Positions 29,477 to 41,095 of a DNA stretch of 64,000 nt are shown here, piece by piece. The stretch's first letter is position 1; the number at the start of each line of letters is the position of its first letter. The position numbers and the translations under genes are program-made. This DNA is from Branchipolynoe longqiensis. Its lineage: Eukaryota > Annelida > Polychaeta > Phyllodocida > Polynoidae. A model generated the notes under the pieces. The model was not told where the DNA came from. It saw nothing but the letters and a program-made list of their open reading frames with translations, and searched no databases. The DNA lies in NCBI GenBank assembly GCA_030323885.1, contig CM059187.1, positions 135,018,369 to 135,082,368 on the forward strand. The letters run 5' to 3'.

Positions 29477-29587
29477 TATATATATTAGCAACAATTGGAC
29501 TAACTTTATTATTCAATGAAAAATGTCAGTCTGACTTATTGTAACATGCATAAATTAAAAAAAAATGTAAAGCATAAAAACCATATG

Positions 29588-29632
29588 CACACGCACACGC
29601 AAACGCGTCCACAGACGTGCACACACACACGT

Positions 29633-29692
<60 letters not shown>
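29588..29692. repeat. (CA)n microsatellite
   Basis: Imperfect ACACGC repeats lead into a long perfect CA tract from about 29634 to 29691. Confidence 0.95.
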
Positions 29693-29695
<3 letters not shown>

Positions 29696-29769
29696 GTACC
29701 AGGAGCACCGGCTCAGAGAGTGAATACAATTTGCTGCCAGTGCGCAGTAACATAACGAGGAAAAGCTAA

Positions 29770-29823
29770 ATTCCTGATATGACCTTATATGTTGCCAGGA
29801 CTTAAAACTCCAACAACCAACCA
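29770..29823 (+). mobile_element. SINE-family tail fragment
   Basis: CCTGATATGACCTTATATGT through CTCCAACAACCAACCAAAT, the same tail-only form as at 5213 and 6863. No clear target duplication. Confidence 0.6.
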
Positions 29824-30150
29824 AATAAACACAAAACGATGTTGAAGTCGCCTGCGTGTAGCGGATGGCTTGTGTTGTCGTAACTTACTTCCAGGCATGG
29901 TTTTATTCTATTTTGGCCCATCGGTGGAGAGTGGGTGTTGTATTCTAGGTTTGGGGGCCGGGCGGGCGGGGTGGAAGGGCGGGGGGTAATTATGAAGCAT
30001 TACTAAATTGCTGAATATCAGGAGGCAATTATTCACAGAAGTTAATGGTATCACTCCTGGTATGAGGTTGCTGCCGTGGTGGTACAGCCATGGTGATGTA
30101 GCCTTCATTCAATAATGCCCATCGCGGGGAGGTTGCTGTGATGACCTATA
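29824..30150. other. Unique sequence, no gene seen
   Basis: Non-repetitive apart from a GGGCGGGCGGGG patch near 29957. No recognisable gene or RNA. Confidence 0.4.
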
Positions 30151-30162
30151 TTAGCCAGCGTT

Positions 30163-30400
30163 CGGAAAACACACACACACACACAAACACATACACACAA
30201 ACACACACATAAGCACACACCTCTCCTCCCTCCTTCCTCCGGAACTCACAATCATGCACCCCTACCCTCCCCGGCTCTCTCCCCTCTTTCCCTCCCTCTC
30301 TTTCCCTCCCCCCTCTCCCCCTCCCCCCCTCTCTTCCTCCCCCCTCTGTCCCTCCCATCTCCCCCCTCTCCCCCTCCGCCTCCCTCCACCTCTCTCTCAC
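30163..30400. repeat. (CA)n and CT-rich simple sequence
   Basis: A CA tract at 30166-30215, then CCCTC/TCTCC polypyrimidine sequence to about 30400. Confidence 0.85.
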
Positions 30401-30959
30401 TCACTTACTCTAAAAATGGGGCGACAATCATTAGCTGTTATATGCACATAAGCCGATATGAGTAACATTAACCAAGATGACAAAATGGCGTGTGTATACA
30501 TAATACTTCTTGCGGGATATGTTCTCCCATATCCTGGTCACATAACACCACGTCCCGCCTACCGCTGCTCCCGCCCCGCCCCTGCCCGCCCCGCCCCGCC
30601 CCGCCCCGCCCCGCCCCGCCTCAATGCCCCATGCTCAATTTCTATGCCGTTCCCTACCCCGCTCCTGCCCGTCCCAACTCCACCCATGAACTCACTAGTT
30701 ACCCCAGTTTTTCACGGATACCCCCCCCCCCTCCCCCATCCCAAGAACACCTCCCCCCCCCACGCCCCCCCCCCACACACTAACACTTCTTCTTCCTCCT
30801 CCCCTTCGTCTTCTTCTTCCTCTTCCTTCTCCCCCTCCTCCTCCTCCACCTCACCATCCACACCGCACCCTCAGCTCCCCGTTACCACTGCCCTCTCCCT
30901 CCTCCCACTTCACCAACCTCATCCATTGTCTCTCCACCTCATCCTGCCCACACCCACTC

Positions 30960-30960
<1 letters not shown>
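30401..30960. other. C-rich low-complexity sequence with short unique parts
   Basis: A (CCCCG)n stretch at 30575-30620, C runs at 30720-30780 and (TTCTTCCTCCTC)n at 30785-30850. The predicted long frame is compositional. Confidence 0.5.
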
Positions 30961-31034
<74 letters not shown>

Positions 31035-31055
31035 CACGCACGCGCGCGCGCGTCC
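30961..31055. repeat. (CA)n microsatellite ending in (CG)n
   Basis: CA dinucleotides from about 30968 to 31040, then GCACGCGCGCGCGCG. Confidence 0.95.
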
Positions 31056-31640
31056 CTTCGTCTTTCGTCACCCGCCGCGACCGACCGACTGCAGAGTGCA
31101 GTTTTGCGGCAAATAACCATCACGAAAGCAATCAGGGTGCGTCTGTGGGGAGGATTCATTGATAAACTCTAATCAAATAAGCAGCGATCATTTTGAGCAT
31201 GTGTGCAGTCATTAGAGCGGCGCCGTGATGAGCCTGCGCCGGCACCCCGGCCGGTAACGAGCCGACGGCCCGTCCCTCAACACATCCCGGGCCCCGGGGT
31301 CGGCTCCGCTGGTATCGGCGGCCGCAATCAAACTAGCACCGTTCATTTTAATCACCCTACCGGGGCATTAAATTGAAATCACGGCGCGCCCCAAGGAACG
31401 CCCGGGCCGTCCCCGGGGGGAGCCCGCGCCCGGCGGACCCCAACGCGGCTGTGCAAGGAATTCAGCGGGAAAATGATGAATTTTGATTGTTTTGATAGCT
31501 GGCCTGATAAAACCACGCCGACGTGGTTTGGGGGGCGGGGGAGGGGGCATGTGGTTTCAATTAAATTCCTGGCCTTGTGGCCGGTTCTATATAGGATTAT
31601 CACACCCTGGTGAGTTGCATAACGGCCGTGGTTATCTTCA
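31056..31640. other. CpG-rich unique island, candidate regulatory element
   Basis: Repeat-free sequence mixes CpG-rich blocks (31210-31300, 31380-31450) with AT-rich transcription-factor-like words: AATCAAATAAGCAGCGATC, TTCATTTTAATCACC, CATTAAATTGAAATC, TGATAAAACCAC and TCAATTAAATTCC. No open frame with protein-like content. This is a typical make-up for a developmental enhancer, but evidence from one sequence is weak. Confidence 0.35.
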
Positions 31641-31758
31641 ACTTTTGTTTTTAATTTCTGCAGACCACCACCCCTCCCCTCCCCCCTCCCTCCATCTGCC
31701 GCCCCCCCCCCCCTCAGTCTGCCACCCCCACCCCGTCTTTGCACTCCCCAATCCCCGA

Positions 31759-31774
31759 CTCTGTTGCCATGGCA
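31759..31774. promoter_or_regulatory. Possible RFX-type X-box
   Basis: CTGTTGCCATGGCAGC contains the palindromic GTTGCCATGGCAAC-like core with one change. Such a motif can occur by chance. Confidence 0.25.
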
Positions 31775-31989
31775 GCGGACTGGTAATTGCTCGGTTCTGA
31801 CGTGTTGGGTGTGTGGGTGTGTGGTGTGGGTGCAGGTAGTGGTGGTGGTGGTGGTGGTGGGGGGGGGGGGGGTAAGCGTGTTGGTGCCGGGCCCTGCTGG
31901 GGTTCATGTGATTAGGGAGTGACCAAACACCCTGGGATTATCTACAGATTTTAATACTCCCAGCCGCTAAGTAGGCCCTGGCACCTCCT

Positions 31990-34295
31990 TCCCCTGCCAC
32001 CCACACCACGCACACACTTACACCACACACACCTTACATCACACACACTTAGACCACCCACACACACTTATACCATCTCACTACATACACACACCACGCG
32101 AAAGCTTACACCGCACACACACTTATATACCACACACACGTATACCACACACACACTTATACTACACACACGTATACCATACACACACGTATACCACACA
32201 CACACTTATACTACACACATGTATACCACACACACTTATACCACACACACACTTATATACCACACACACACTTATACCACACACACACTTATACCACACA
32301 CACTTATATACCACACACCCACTTATACCACACACACACTTATACCACACATACACTTATACCACACACACACTTATACCACACACACACTAATACCACA
32401 CACACTTATACTACCCACATGTATACCACACACACACTTATACCACACACACTTATACCACACACACACTTATACCACACACACACTTATACCACACATA
32501 CACTTATACCACACATACACTTATACCACACACACACTTATATACCACACACACACTTATAACCACACACACACTTATATACCACACACACACTTATATA
32601 CCACACACACACTTATATACCACACACACACTTATACCACACACACACTTATACCACACACACACTTATATACCACACACACACTTATACCACACACACT
32701 TATACCACACACACACTTATACCACACACACACTTATACCACACACACTTATATACCACACACACACTTATATACCACACACACACTTATACCACACACA
32801 CTTATATACCACACACACACTTATACCACACACACACTTATACCACACACACACTTATACCACACATACACCACCTACAACACTCTCGCACTTACACTTC
32901 ACATCACACTTATACCACACAGACACTTATACCACACACACACTTATACCACACACACACTTATACCACACATACACCACCTACACCACTCTCGCACTTA
33001 CACTTCACATCACACTTATACCACACAGACACTTATACCACACACACACTTATACCACACACACACTTATACCACACATACACCACCTACACCACTCTCG
33101 CACTTACACTTCACATCACACTTACACCACACACACTCACCACATACACAACCAACATACACCACCTCAGCGCACACAATTACACCACACACACTCACTC
33201 ACCACATACATACACCAGACACGCATCATGCATATAAACACACTTACACCATACACACTCATACACGCACTCACTCACCACATACATACACCACACACAC
33301 ACCATACATATAAACACACTTACACCATACACACTCGTACACACACGCACTCACCACATACATACACCAGACACGCATCATGCATATAAACACACTTACA
33401 CCACACACACTCACCACATACACAAACAACATACACCACCTCAGCGCACACAATTACACAACACACACTTACACCACACACACACTCACCACAAACATAC
33501 ACCACACATGCACCATGCATATAAACACACTTACACCATACACACTCGTACACACACACTCACCACATACATACACCAGACACGCATCATGCATATAAAC
33601 ACACTTACACCATACACACTCATACACGCACGCACTCACCACATACATGCACCAGACACACACCATGCATATAAACACACTTACACCACACACACTCACC
33701 ACATACACAAACAACATACGCCACCTCAGCGCACACAATTACACCACACACACACTTACACCACACACACACTCACCACAAACATACACCAGACACGCAC
33801 CATGCATATAAACACACTTACACCATACACACTCATACACACACTCACTCACCACATACATACCCAAGACACGCATCACACATATAAACGCACTTACAGT
33901 AACCATACACACTCGTACACACACGCACTCACCACATACATACACCAGGCACGCATCACGCATATAAACACACTTACACCATACACATTCGTACACACAC
34001 TCACTCACCACATACATGCACCAGAGACTCACCATGCTTATAATAATAAACACCAAACTGACACATCACAAACACACTTACACCACACACACACATACAT
34101 CGCGCACACCCCCACACTCACCTACATTACACATATACATACACACACACACACACAACACTCATCTATATCACACACATACACATCACGCACCCCGCCA
34201 CACTCACAGCACACACCACTCACCTATATCATGCACACACACAACACCCACCTATATCACACAGATACACACACACATACACACATACATACACG
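31990..34295. repeat. CA-rich minisatellite (CACACACACTTATACCA)n with higher-order structure
   Basis: Units of 14-19 bp occupy 32080-32860. Three copies of a block containing CTACACCACTCTCGCACTTA follow at 32865-33125. Longer units with CATGCATATAAACACACTTA and CATACATACACCAGACACGC fill 33125-34030. The 364-residue frame is an artefact. Confidence 0.95.
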
Positions 34296-34434
34296 CACAT
34301 ACCTCCCTGCCCCTGGAATGCTTTCGCCTGGGGGCATGCACTCACGATACCACATCCCTCACACCCTGCTGACCACGTCTTAATCGACATACTTTCCAAG
34401 CACCCAGCCATACTCAACACACTAGCAGATCGCC

Positions 34435-34435
34435 T

Positions 34436-34515
<80 letters not shown>
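34435..34515. repeat. (CA)n microsatellite
   Basis: Perfect CA dinucleotide tract of about 78 bp. Confidence 0.95.
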
Positions 34516-34518
<3 letters not shown>

Positions 34519-34815
34519 AGCCATCACGATAAAGCTCACCAGTCAGAACTTACATCTCATACCAATTGGCCATCAAGTGTATAATTAAATAGTATATGAA
34601 TAAGTATTCAGGAATAACAGCAATAATAACTAAAATACCAATAACTATTGTTGTAATAATGAGAATACTAACAGAATTATCTCTGTTTTTTAATTTTGTT
34701 GAAGCATCGTTTATTGAAGCTTACTCTGCATAATCCGGTGAAATCATAAACTTGTCTAATTCAGATCGTAAGAATCTCAGTTATACGTCAACTTACAAGT
34801 AAGTCTAGTATAACT
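34516..34815. other. AT-rich unique sequence
   Basis: Nothing recognisable. AATAATAACTAAAATACCAATAA-like patches only. Confidence 0.4.
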
Positions 34816-34819
34816 ATCA

Positions 34820-35036
34820 TAACCCTTATGGTCCACAACTGGTTCATCAAAGGCTGTGCTGTCCTGTCTGTGGGGAAGTGTGCCTTGCTGCTTATCAGAA
34901 AGAGGAGCCCATGTGGTGGCAGCAGGTTTCCGCCACCGAAATATGTCAGAATGACCGTATGTTTGACGTCCAATAGCCGATGATATGAAAATCAATGTGC
35001 CCTAGAGGCGTCGTTAAGTAAAACACATTCTACTTT
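34820..35036 (+). mobile_element. Meta-type SINE-like repeat
   Basis: Contains, in order, CAACTGGTTCATCAAAGGCT, GTGCTGTCCTGTCTGTGGGG, CTTGCTGCTTATC, GGTTTCC, then GACGTCCAATAGCCGATGAT and GTCGTTAAGTAAAACA. This order of words matches, from memory, the conserved central domain and tail of Meta-domain SINEs widespread in molluscs. The tRNA head is eroded or lost. No database check was possible. Confidence 0.6.
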
Positions 35037-35217
35037 TTTCCATGCAGCATTTGTTCTAAACGTAACCCTTTTAATTAAAGTTACTCCAAACTAAAGTAAG
35101 ACGAAGTATTATGATCAACCTAATAAATATATTCCTCTTTAAAACAAAATATGGCAGAAATTCACAATCACCGGCAATATAACTTTAAGCAATCGTTGTC
35201 AATTGGGCTGGATTCGG

Positions 35218-35362
35218 GAAAGCTTACCTCCTGGCAACATCTAAGGTCATATCAGGATGGGTACCGACTTGTGACAGTGCACACTCATGGCGATTTTATA
35301 GTGCTGCCCCACTGGAAGACCAGGCCGCCGATATTCCACTATCAGTCACATCATCCTGACAC
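35218..35362 (-). mobile_element. SINE, main family, 3' half (split by a MITE)
   Basis: Reverse SINE running from CTCCTGGCAACATCTAAGGT to CATCATCCTGACAC. It resumes at 36353 with GCCAACCAGTCCTTGCCCTA. The interruption is the element at 35366-36349. Confidence 0.85.
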
Positions 35363-35365
35363 TAA

Positions 35366-36349
35366 TGGCCCTGTCACACTATGACATATCGCCTCAATGC
35401 GTGCCAATGTATGCAATTTACGCCAAACATCAGCATATGTTGATGTTATGTATGTGTCGTATATGCCGCAGATACGTCGATATACGTCGTCTTATGGCGA
35501 GGCTCCGAAATATGTTTGAACATGTTCAAAATTTTCAACCTGTGGCAACGTGTCTCTCATATGGTGTGGATATGCTATGCATACACTGGGATTACGTCGG
35601 CATACGTTAGGTATACGTTGTGCATACGTCGACATAGGTTAGCCATACTCAGACACCAAAATCTAGTTTAAATACTATTTATTTACATACTATTACTAAG
35701 TACATCTTTACATATATACAGAACATAATAGGGGGATAGCATAACATGCACATCATAACATAATAAGGACATGTATAGTAACCACATAATAAGAACATAT
35801 ATACAGTTGCAACATAATAAGAACATATTTATACTGGGATAACATTACAGTATACAGGCACAACATAACATAGCATAATAAGGAGATAACATAACATGAA
35901 CATCATAGCATAATATGGACATAATAAGAACATATATACTAATATAGTCACCACATAAAAACATATTTATACCGGGACAATATAACAGGCACGACATAAC
36001 ATAACATACCATGCACAACATGTACACATTACGCATACGTTACACGTACGTTACGCATATGTTACGTATATGTCGGCATGTTACGTGTACGCTGACCATA
36101 CGCCAAAGCTCGTTGTCATATGCTAAAAGATTTGAATTTAACGGTCACAATAGGTTGCTCTAGGTTATGCATACGTTATGCATATGTTCCCCATACGTTC
36201 CCCATACGTTCCGCATACGTCGGGTACGTTGACCCCCCCCCCCCCCAGTGCGTGAAAAGTTGGACGGATGCTGACCTACTGGGAATTCAACATTTATTTC
36301 AAACCTTTGTGCACGTGCTACCACCATATGTCGTAGTGTGACAGGGCCA
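35366..36349. mobile_element. Harbinger-like MITE B, filled with CATACGTYG motifs, TAA TSD
   Basis: The left end TGGCCCTGTCACACTATGAC is the complement of the right end apart from one base over 24. TAA flanks both sides (35363-35365, 36350-36352), the 3-bp TWA duplication typical of PIF/Harbinger. Both halves are dense in CATACGTY/RACGTATG words. The middle (35690-36020) is an AACATAATAAGAACATATAT tandem array. No transposase. Confidence 0.8.
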
Positions 36350-36352
36350 TAA

Positions 36353-36470
36353 GCCAACCAGTCCTTGCCCTATCCTAATGATATGAGCACCTGGCTAGGA
36401 AGTGACAAGTATACATTTTTAAGTCATTGCTATCGGTTTGACTCGTGAAATCGGTCATCCCGTCTGGTGC
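36353..36470 (-). mobile_element. SINE, main family, 5' half (split by a MITE)
   Basis: Continuation of the SINE at 35218-35362, ending in a head that reads GGTCATCCCGTCTGG, the complement of the CCAGACGGGATGGCC head type. Confidence 0.8.
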
Positions 36471-36772
36471 GCCGTGCCCCCTACTCGCCTCACACTCAGA
36501 CTCAGAGGGCGTCGTGGTGGGTGTGGTGAGGTGCATGGCGCGTCCGTTCGGTGCGCAGGGCGGTCAGCGTGAGAGCTTCCACTTGTTTGGGCGCTGGCGG
36601 TTTACGTTGCGCATCATACGCCGCTGTATAATTACGGGGTTTCTCCACACTCTGACCTTTCAGCCACGCCGTGCAAGTGGCGGGCCGATAGGAGGGGTCA
36701 GGGCCCCAGGGCACGCCCGGATCACGCCACCCACGGCCCTCCCCCCCCCCCCCCTCCCCCTCCTCCCTCTTA
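36471..36772. other. Unique sequence with C runs
   Basis: No gene recognised. C runs at about 36738-36752. Confidence 0.4.
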
Positions 36773-37055
36773 CCGGACGCGGTGGCCGAATCGGCAGAGT
36801 GCAGGCTGGCCTCCCGTGTGGGAGGGAAAACTGAAGTTTCAATTCCCGGTCGAATCAAACCAGTGACTTACAAAATTGATACTCGTCGCTTCCTAGCTTG
36901 CCGTTCGGCATTAATAGGATAGGGCAAGGACTGGTGACCTCAATGTCATGATAATGTGACTGAGTGGGATATCAGGTCATGGTGTTGGCAGTTTAATTTC
37001 CCAGTGGGGCAGCACTATAAAGTCGCCATGACTGCACTGTCACAAGTCGGCACCT
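36773..37055 (+). mobile_element. SINE, main family
   Basis: Head GACGCGGTGGCCGAATCGG with a degenerate B box TTTCAATTCCCGG. The body is complete to GTCACAAGTCGGCACC, then breaks off into CT-rich sequence without the usual tail. Confidence 0.82.
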
Positions 37056-37340
37056 CCTCTTCCCCCAGCTCTTCTTCCTTCTAATCCACCTCCACTTCCA
37101 CCTCCACCTCCTTCTCCACCCCCTCCTTCTCCTTCTCCTTCTCCCCCTTCTCCCCCTTCTTCCCCTTCTACTTCCCCTCCTTCTCCTCCTTCTCCCCCTC
37201 CTCTACCTCCTCTTCCTCCTTCTCCTCCTCCATCTCCCTCCTTCTCCTTCTTCCTACTCCCTCCCCCTCCTTCTCCTTCTCCTTCTCCCTCTCCTCCTTC
37301 TCCCCCTCTTCCCCCCTCCTCCTCCTCCTCCTCTATCTCC
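37056..37340. repeat. Polypyrimidine (CTCCTTCTC)n
   Basis: C and T only for most of its length. Confidence 0.9.
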
Positions 37341-37854
37341 ATCACCTCTCACACCCTTCCGATCTCCTCATCCTGGTCATGTTCACCCTCATGACCCCTT
37401 TCCTCCCTCCTCCATTCCGCTTCTTTCCTCCTCCTGCTCGATCAGTTCACTGTCCCTACTCCCCTCAGTCATCGGCGCTTCATAAAACACAGTCAAATTA
37501 ATTGTTTTATTTTTAAGCGTCCACATATTTGATCCGGAATGCCACTTCCGGTTCTGGCCGTCGCCTCTGGCCCCTCTCGCCCCACACCCCGCCCGTCGCC
37601 CCATATCTCGTCTAGTTTTAACTGCGGTAGCGCGTCCCTTCTGAGCCTGTGCCTGGCGTGGACGGGTTGTTGATTTGAGATATGCTCCTGTTGTCTGTCC
37701 CGCTGAGAGCGTCGAGTGGTGTGGGTCGGAGTGTGGCTTCGTGTGTGTGTGTGGCTGTGTATGTGTGTGTGTGTGGATTTGGAAAATGAATTGCTGGTAT
37801 CGTCGCCATGTATACAGAGAACCTATGTGGTTTTCGTTCGTTTGTTTGCCGGGG
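37341..37854. other. Unique sequence, no gene seen
   Basis: Includes an AT-rich patch GTCAAATTAATTGTTTTATT at about 37491 and a (GT)n patch near 37743-37775. Confidence 0.4.
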
Positions 37855-38182
37855 TTTCAGTTGAGCGTCTGTCTCCCATGTTGGTAGATCGTGGGATTCG
37901 AAGCCACAGGTTCGAATAGAACCCTGGTCGAGTCAAACCAATGACTTAATAATTGATACTGGTCACTTCCTAGCCAGGTGCTCGACATTATTACGATAGG
38001 GCAAGGACTGGTTGGCTCAGTGTCAGGATAATGTGATTGAGTGGGATATCAGGACATGGCGCTGGCGGCCTGGTCTCCCAGTGGGAGACCAGGCCGCCAT
38101 GAGTGTGCACCGTCACAAGTTGGTACCTGTCCTGATATGACATTAGATGTTGCTAGGACATAAAATAACAACAAACAAAACC
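37855..38182 (+). mobile_element. SINE, main family, with a perfect internal hairpin
   Basis: Full body and tail, with head words GCGTCTGTCTCCCATGTTGG and two B-box-like segments. At 38064-38098 the usual sequence is replaced by 16-nt perfect inverted arms around AGT. Confidence 0.85.
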
Positions 38183-38395
38183 ATATTCCTTTTGATATTT
38201 TCATTTATTTTGTGTTTGTGAGCTGGAGGGATTAGTCATGTTTTAATCCTCCTTGATCCACTTAACCTAATTTGCAATAATTGATTACTGTGATAAATAA
38301 AGCCTTTACTCAGAACATGGATTCTACCAACAAAAAGAAGAGCTTTATTATATGAGTCAGCCTCACGAAAACGGGCCAATCGGTGGTCAAGTGAA

Positions 38396-38764
38396 GATGT
38401 CGGCGTCGCAAATTCTTAAAATTTCTTTGTTTCATATTAAATTATCCTAGAAACAAATCAGGTTGTTTTATTTTCTCGACCTTTACATTCAGGATAAATT
38501 TAAAGACTTTCCAACATCTCTGTCAATGCTAAATCATAATTATACCGATTGACGCCGACATCTAATGATCGACGCCGACAACTTTAACAGATGTCGGCAT
38601 CGCAATTCTTAAAGTCTTGTGCATTTCTTTGTTTTATATTATATTATCCTAGAAACAAATCAGGTTGTTTTATTTTCTCTACCTTTACATTCAGGATAAA
38701 TTTAAAGACTTTCCAACACCTATGTCAATGCTAAATTATAATTATACCGATCGACGCCGACATC
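38396..38764. mobile_element. Two tandem MITE-like units with GATGTCGGCGTCGC ends
   Basis: Unit 1 runs from GATGTCGGCGTCGC (38396) to GACGCCGACATC (38551-38562). Unit 2 runs from GATGTCGGCATCGC (38590) to GACGCCGACATC (38753-38764). Each has inverted ends, and the interiors (AATCAGGTTGTTTTATTTTC) are nearly identical. Confidence 0.65.
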
Positions 38765-38799
38765 CATGCTCGACAACTTCCACCAATTGGCCTCTTTTT

Positions 38800-39385
38800 G
38801 TGATCCTGACCCATATACAACCTAATTTATGTTAAAACGTGATATATATAGTTTTTATATAAATTAGCTCAAGTATATATATGTATATCAAATATATATC
38901 CGGTGATAAAAGTCCTCCGGTGCGACTCACACTGGTTTACATCTGGTGTAGCGACGAGGCTGCAGGTGGCACCACCAGTACAGTGTTGGGTCTTACAGAG
39001 TATAACAATAATTTTCTTATGTATCTTTATACTTGTATAATGCGCTATACATCATATATATCTATATATATATAAGCCTAAGAAGCATTGTCATGTGTCA
39101 GTTCTTGGTCATTAAGTGAATTGATAAATAATGATAAAATTGATGTTTGCAAGTTTTATGTATTCTAATTTTTCCATTCTCACATTCTCACATCCCCACA
39201 TTCTCAATGCCTTCCAACTGTATCTCACACAGTAACTCAATTCTATATATGACTCCAAATAACATTTGTTGCTAAATAAATAAATCTGCAAATTTCAATC
39301 GATCAAATGAGGACTGTGCATTTTCCACACCCTTTTTAGATCAGACAGACAGAGTTCATTGTAAATGCGATTGAAAACCTAAATT
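38800..39385. other. AT-rich unique sequence
   Basis: TATA-rich patches at 38870-38895 and 39050-39072. No gene recognised. Confidence 0.4.
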
Positions 39386-39387
39386 AA

Positions 39388-39731
39388 AGCTGCATAGTCC
39401 AATGAAAACATCACATTTTCGAAACCAAAACAGTTATCTAAATTTGATTCTATATATCTAACTTAGATATTGCTGCACTTATTAAGCATTTGTCGCCACA
39501 TAAAAGGGGATGCTGAGGCAATTGCATAGAAGCTATCACTGCAGAAGCCTATGGTGTCAGAGTTTTGGCATGCTTGCCAAAACTAATTTGACATGTTGAC
39601 ACTTCAAATATAGCAAAATGTAGCTATTTAAAACAAAAGTTACTTGAAACTAAAATAAGGTTGATTGTTATAATCTATTGAATATATTTATCCCAGAAAA
39701 ATGTCAGAACCTCAAAACCATCGGACTATGT
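39388..39731. mobile_element. GCATAGTCC MITE, copy 1
   Basis: Ends GCATAGTCCAATG and CATCGGACTATG are inverted repeats. The interior is shared with the copies at 50690-51064, 60079-60421 and the window end (words TTTTGGCAAGCTTGCCAAAA-like and TAAGCATTTG). No coding capacity. Confidence 0.75.
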
Positions 39732-40712
39732 AATTTTTAAACAAACAAAAATAATGTAAATTTCACGGCACTGTGAAGTGTAATTGACAGTATGGCGGAC
39801 TGTTGTTGTGGAGGACCGTGCTGCCTGATTTAAATCTGGCTATGTGATTATTTTAAGTAAGTTAAAACAAATAAAAATAATGTAGATTTCACCACACTGT
39901 GAAGTGTAATTGACAGTATTGCGGACTGTTCTTGTGGAGGACCGTGCTGCCTGATTTAAATCTGTCTATGTGATTATTTTAAGTAAGTTAAAACAAACAA
40001 AAATAATGAAAATTTCACCGCACTATGAAGTGTAATTGACAGTATGGCGGACTGTTGTTGTGGAGGACCGTGCTGCCTGATTTAAATCTGACTATGTGAT
40101 TATTTTAAGTAAGTTAAAACTAACAAAAATAATGTAAATTTCACGCACTGTGAAGTGTAATTGACAGTATGGCGGAATGCTGTAGTGGAGGGGCGTGCTG
40201 CCTGATTTAAATCTGGCTATGTGATTATTTTAAGTAAGTTAAAACAAACAAAAAAATAATGTAGATTTCACCGCACTGTGAAGTGTAATTGACAGTATGG
40301 CGGACTATTGTTGTGGAGGACCGCGCTGCCTGATTTAAAACTGGCTATGGGATTATTTTAAGTAAGTTAAAACAAACAAAAATAATGTAAATTTCTCTGC
40401 ACTGTGAAGTGTAATTGACAGTATGGCAGACTGTTGTTGTGGAGGACCGTGCTGCCTGATTTAAATCGGACTATGTGATTATTTTAAGTAAGTTAAAACT
40501 AACAAAAATAATGTAAATTTCACGCACTGTGAAGTGTAATTGACAGTATGGCAGACTGTTGTTGTGGAGGACCGTGCTGCCTGATTTAAATCGGACTATG
40601 TGATTATTTTAAGTAAGTTAAAACTAACAAAAATAATGTAAATTTCACGCACTGTGAAGTGTAATTGACAGTATGGCGGAATGCTGTAATGGAGGGGCGT
40701 GCTGCCTGATTG
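39732..40712. repeat. Satellite, about 126-bp unit, nearly eight copies
   Basis: GTTAAAACAAACAAAAATAA words fall at 39861, 39987, 40113, 40238, 40366, 40492 and 40617, a period of 125-128. Each unit contains GAAGTGTAATTGACAGTATG and GACCGTGCTGCCTGATTTAA. The first unit abuts the MITE at 39388-39731. Confidence 0.92.
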
Positions 40713-40910
40713 GCGCTAATTTAATTAAGGGTGTCACGAGTTTGCCATTAAACACGTGCAAGTGTATCCATTATGCATTTATAGAGAAATGAGGCGTGAT
40801 GTTGTTGTTCCACTAAAAGACGGTCGCCACGGCCTCTGTGTTTGTGTGAGTGTGTGTGTGTGGGGGGTGGGGGGGGTGCGGGGGGGGGGTCAACACACCG
40901 TTAGCGATGG
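40713..40910. other. Unique sequence with G-run
   Basis: Contains GGCGCTAATTTAATTAAGGG and G-rich sequence at 40860-40890. Confidence 0.4.
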
Positions 40911-41095
40911 AGATAGAGAGAGAAAGAGTGGGAGAGAGAGACAGAAAGACAGCGAGAGAGAAAGAGAGGGAGAGACTCAGAGAAAGAGAGGGAGAGAGTC
41001 AGAAAACGAGAGAGAAAGATTAAAAGAGAGAGAGAGGGAGGGAGGGAGGGGGCGGGAGAGGGAGGGAGGGGGAGGGAGGGGCGGGAGAGCGCGTG
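40911..41095. repeat. AG-rich (GAGAGAAA)n sequence
   Basis: Near-pure purine with GAGAGAGA and GGGAGGGA words. Confidence 0.9.

Noticed and set aside
32000..34300. CRISPR-like array because of short regular repeats
   Set aside because: Units are contiguous low-complexity repeats without distinct spacers, in eukaryotic DNA.
32219..34383. Thr/His/Tyr-rich frames up to 364 residues
   Set aside because: Translations of the CA-rich minisatellite.
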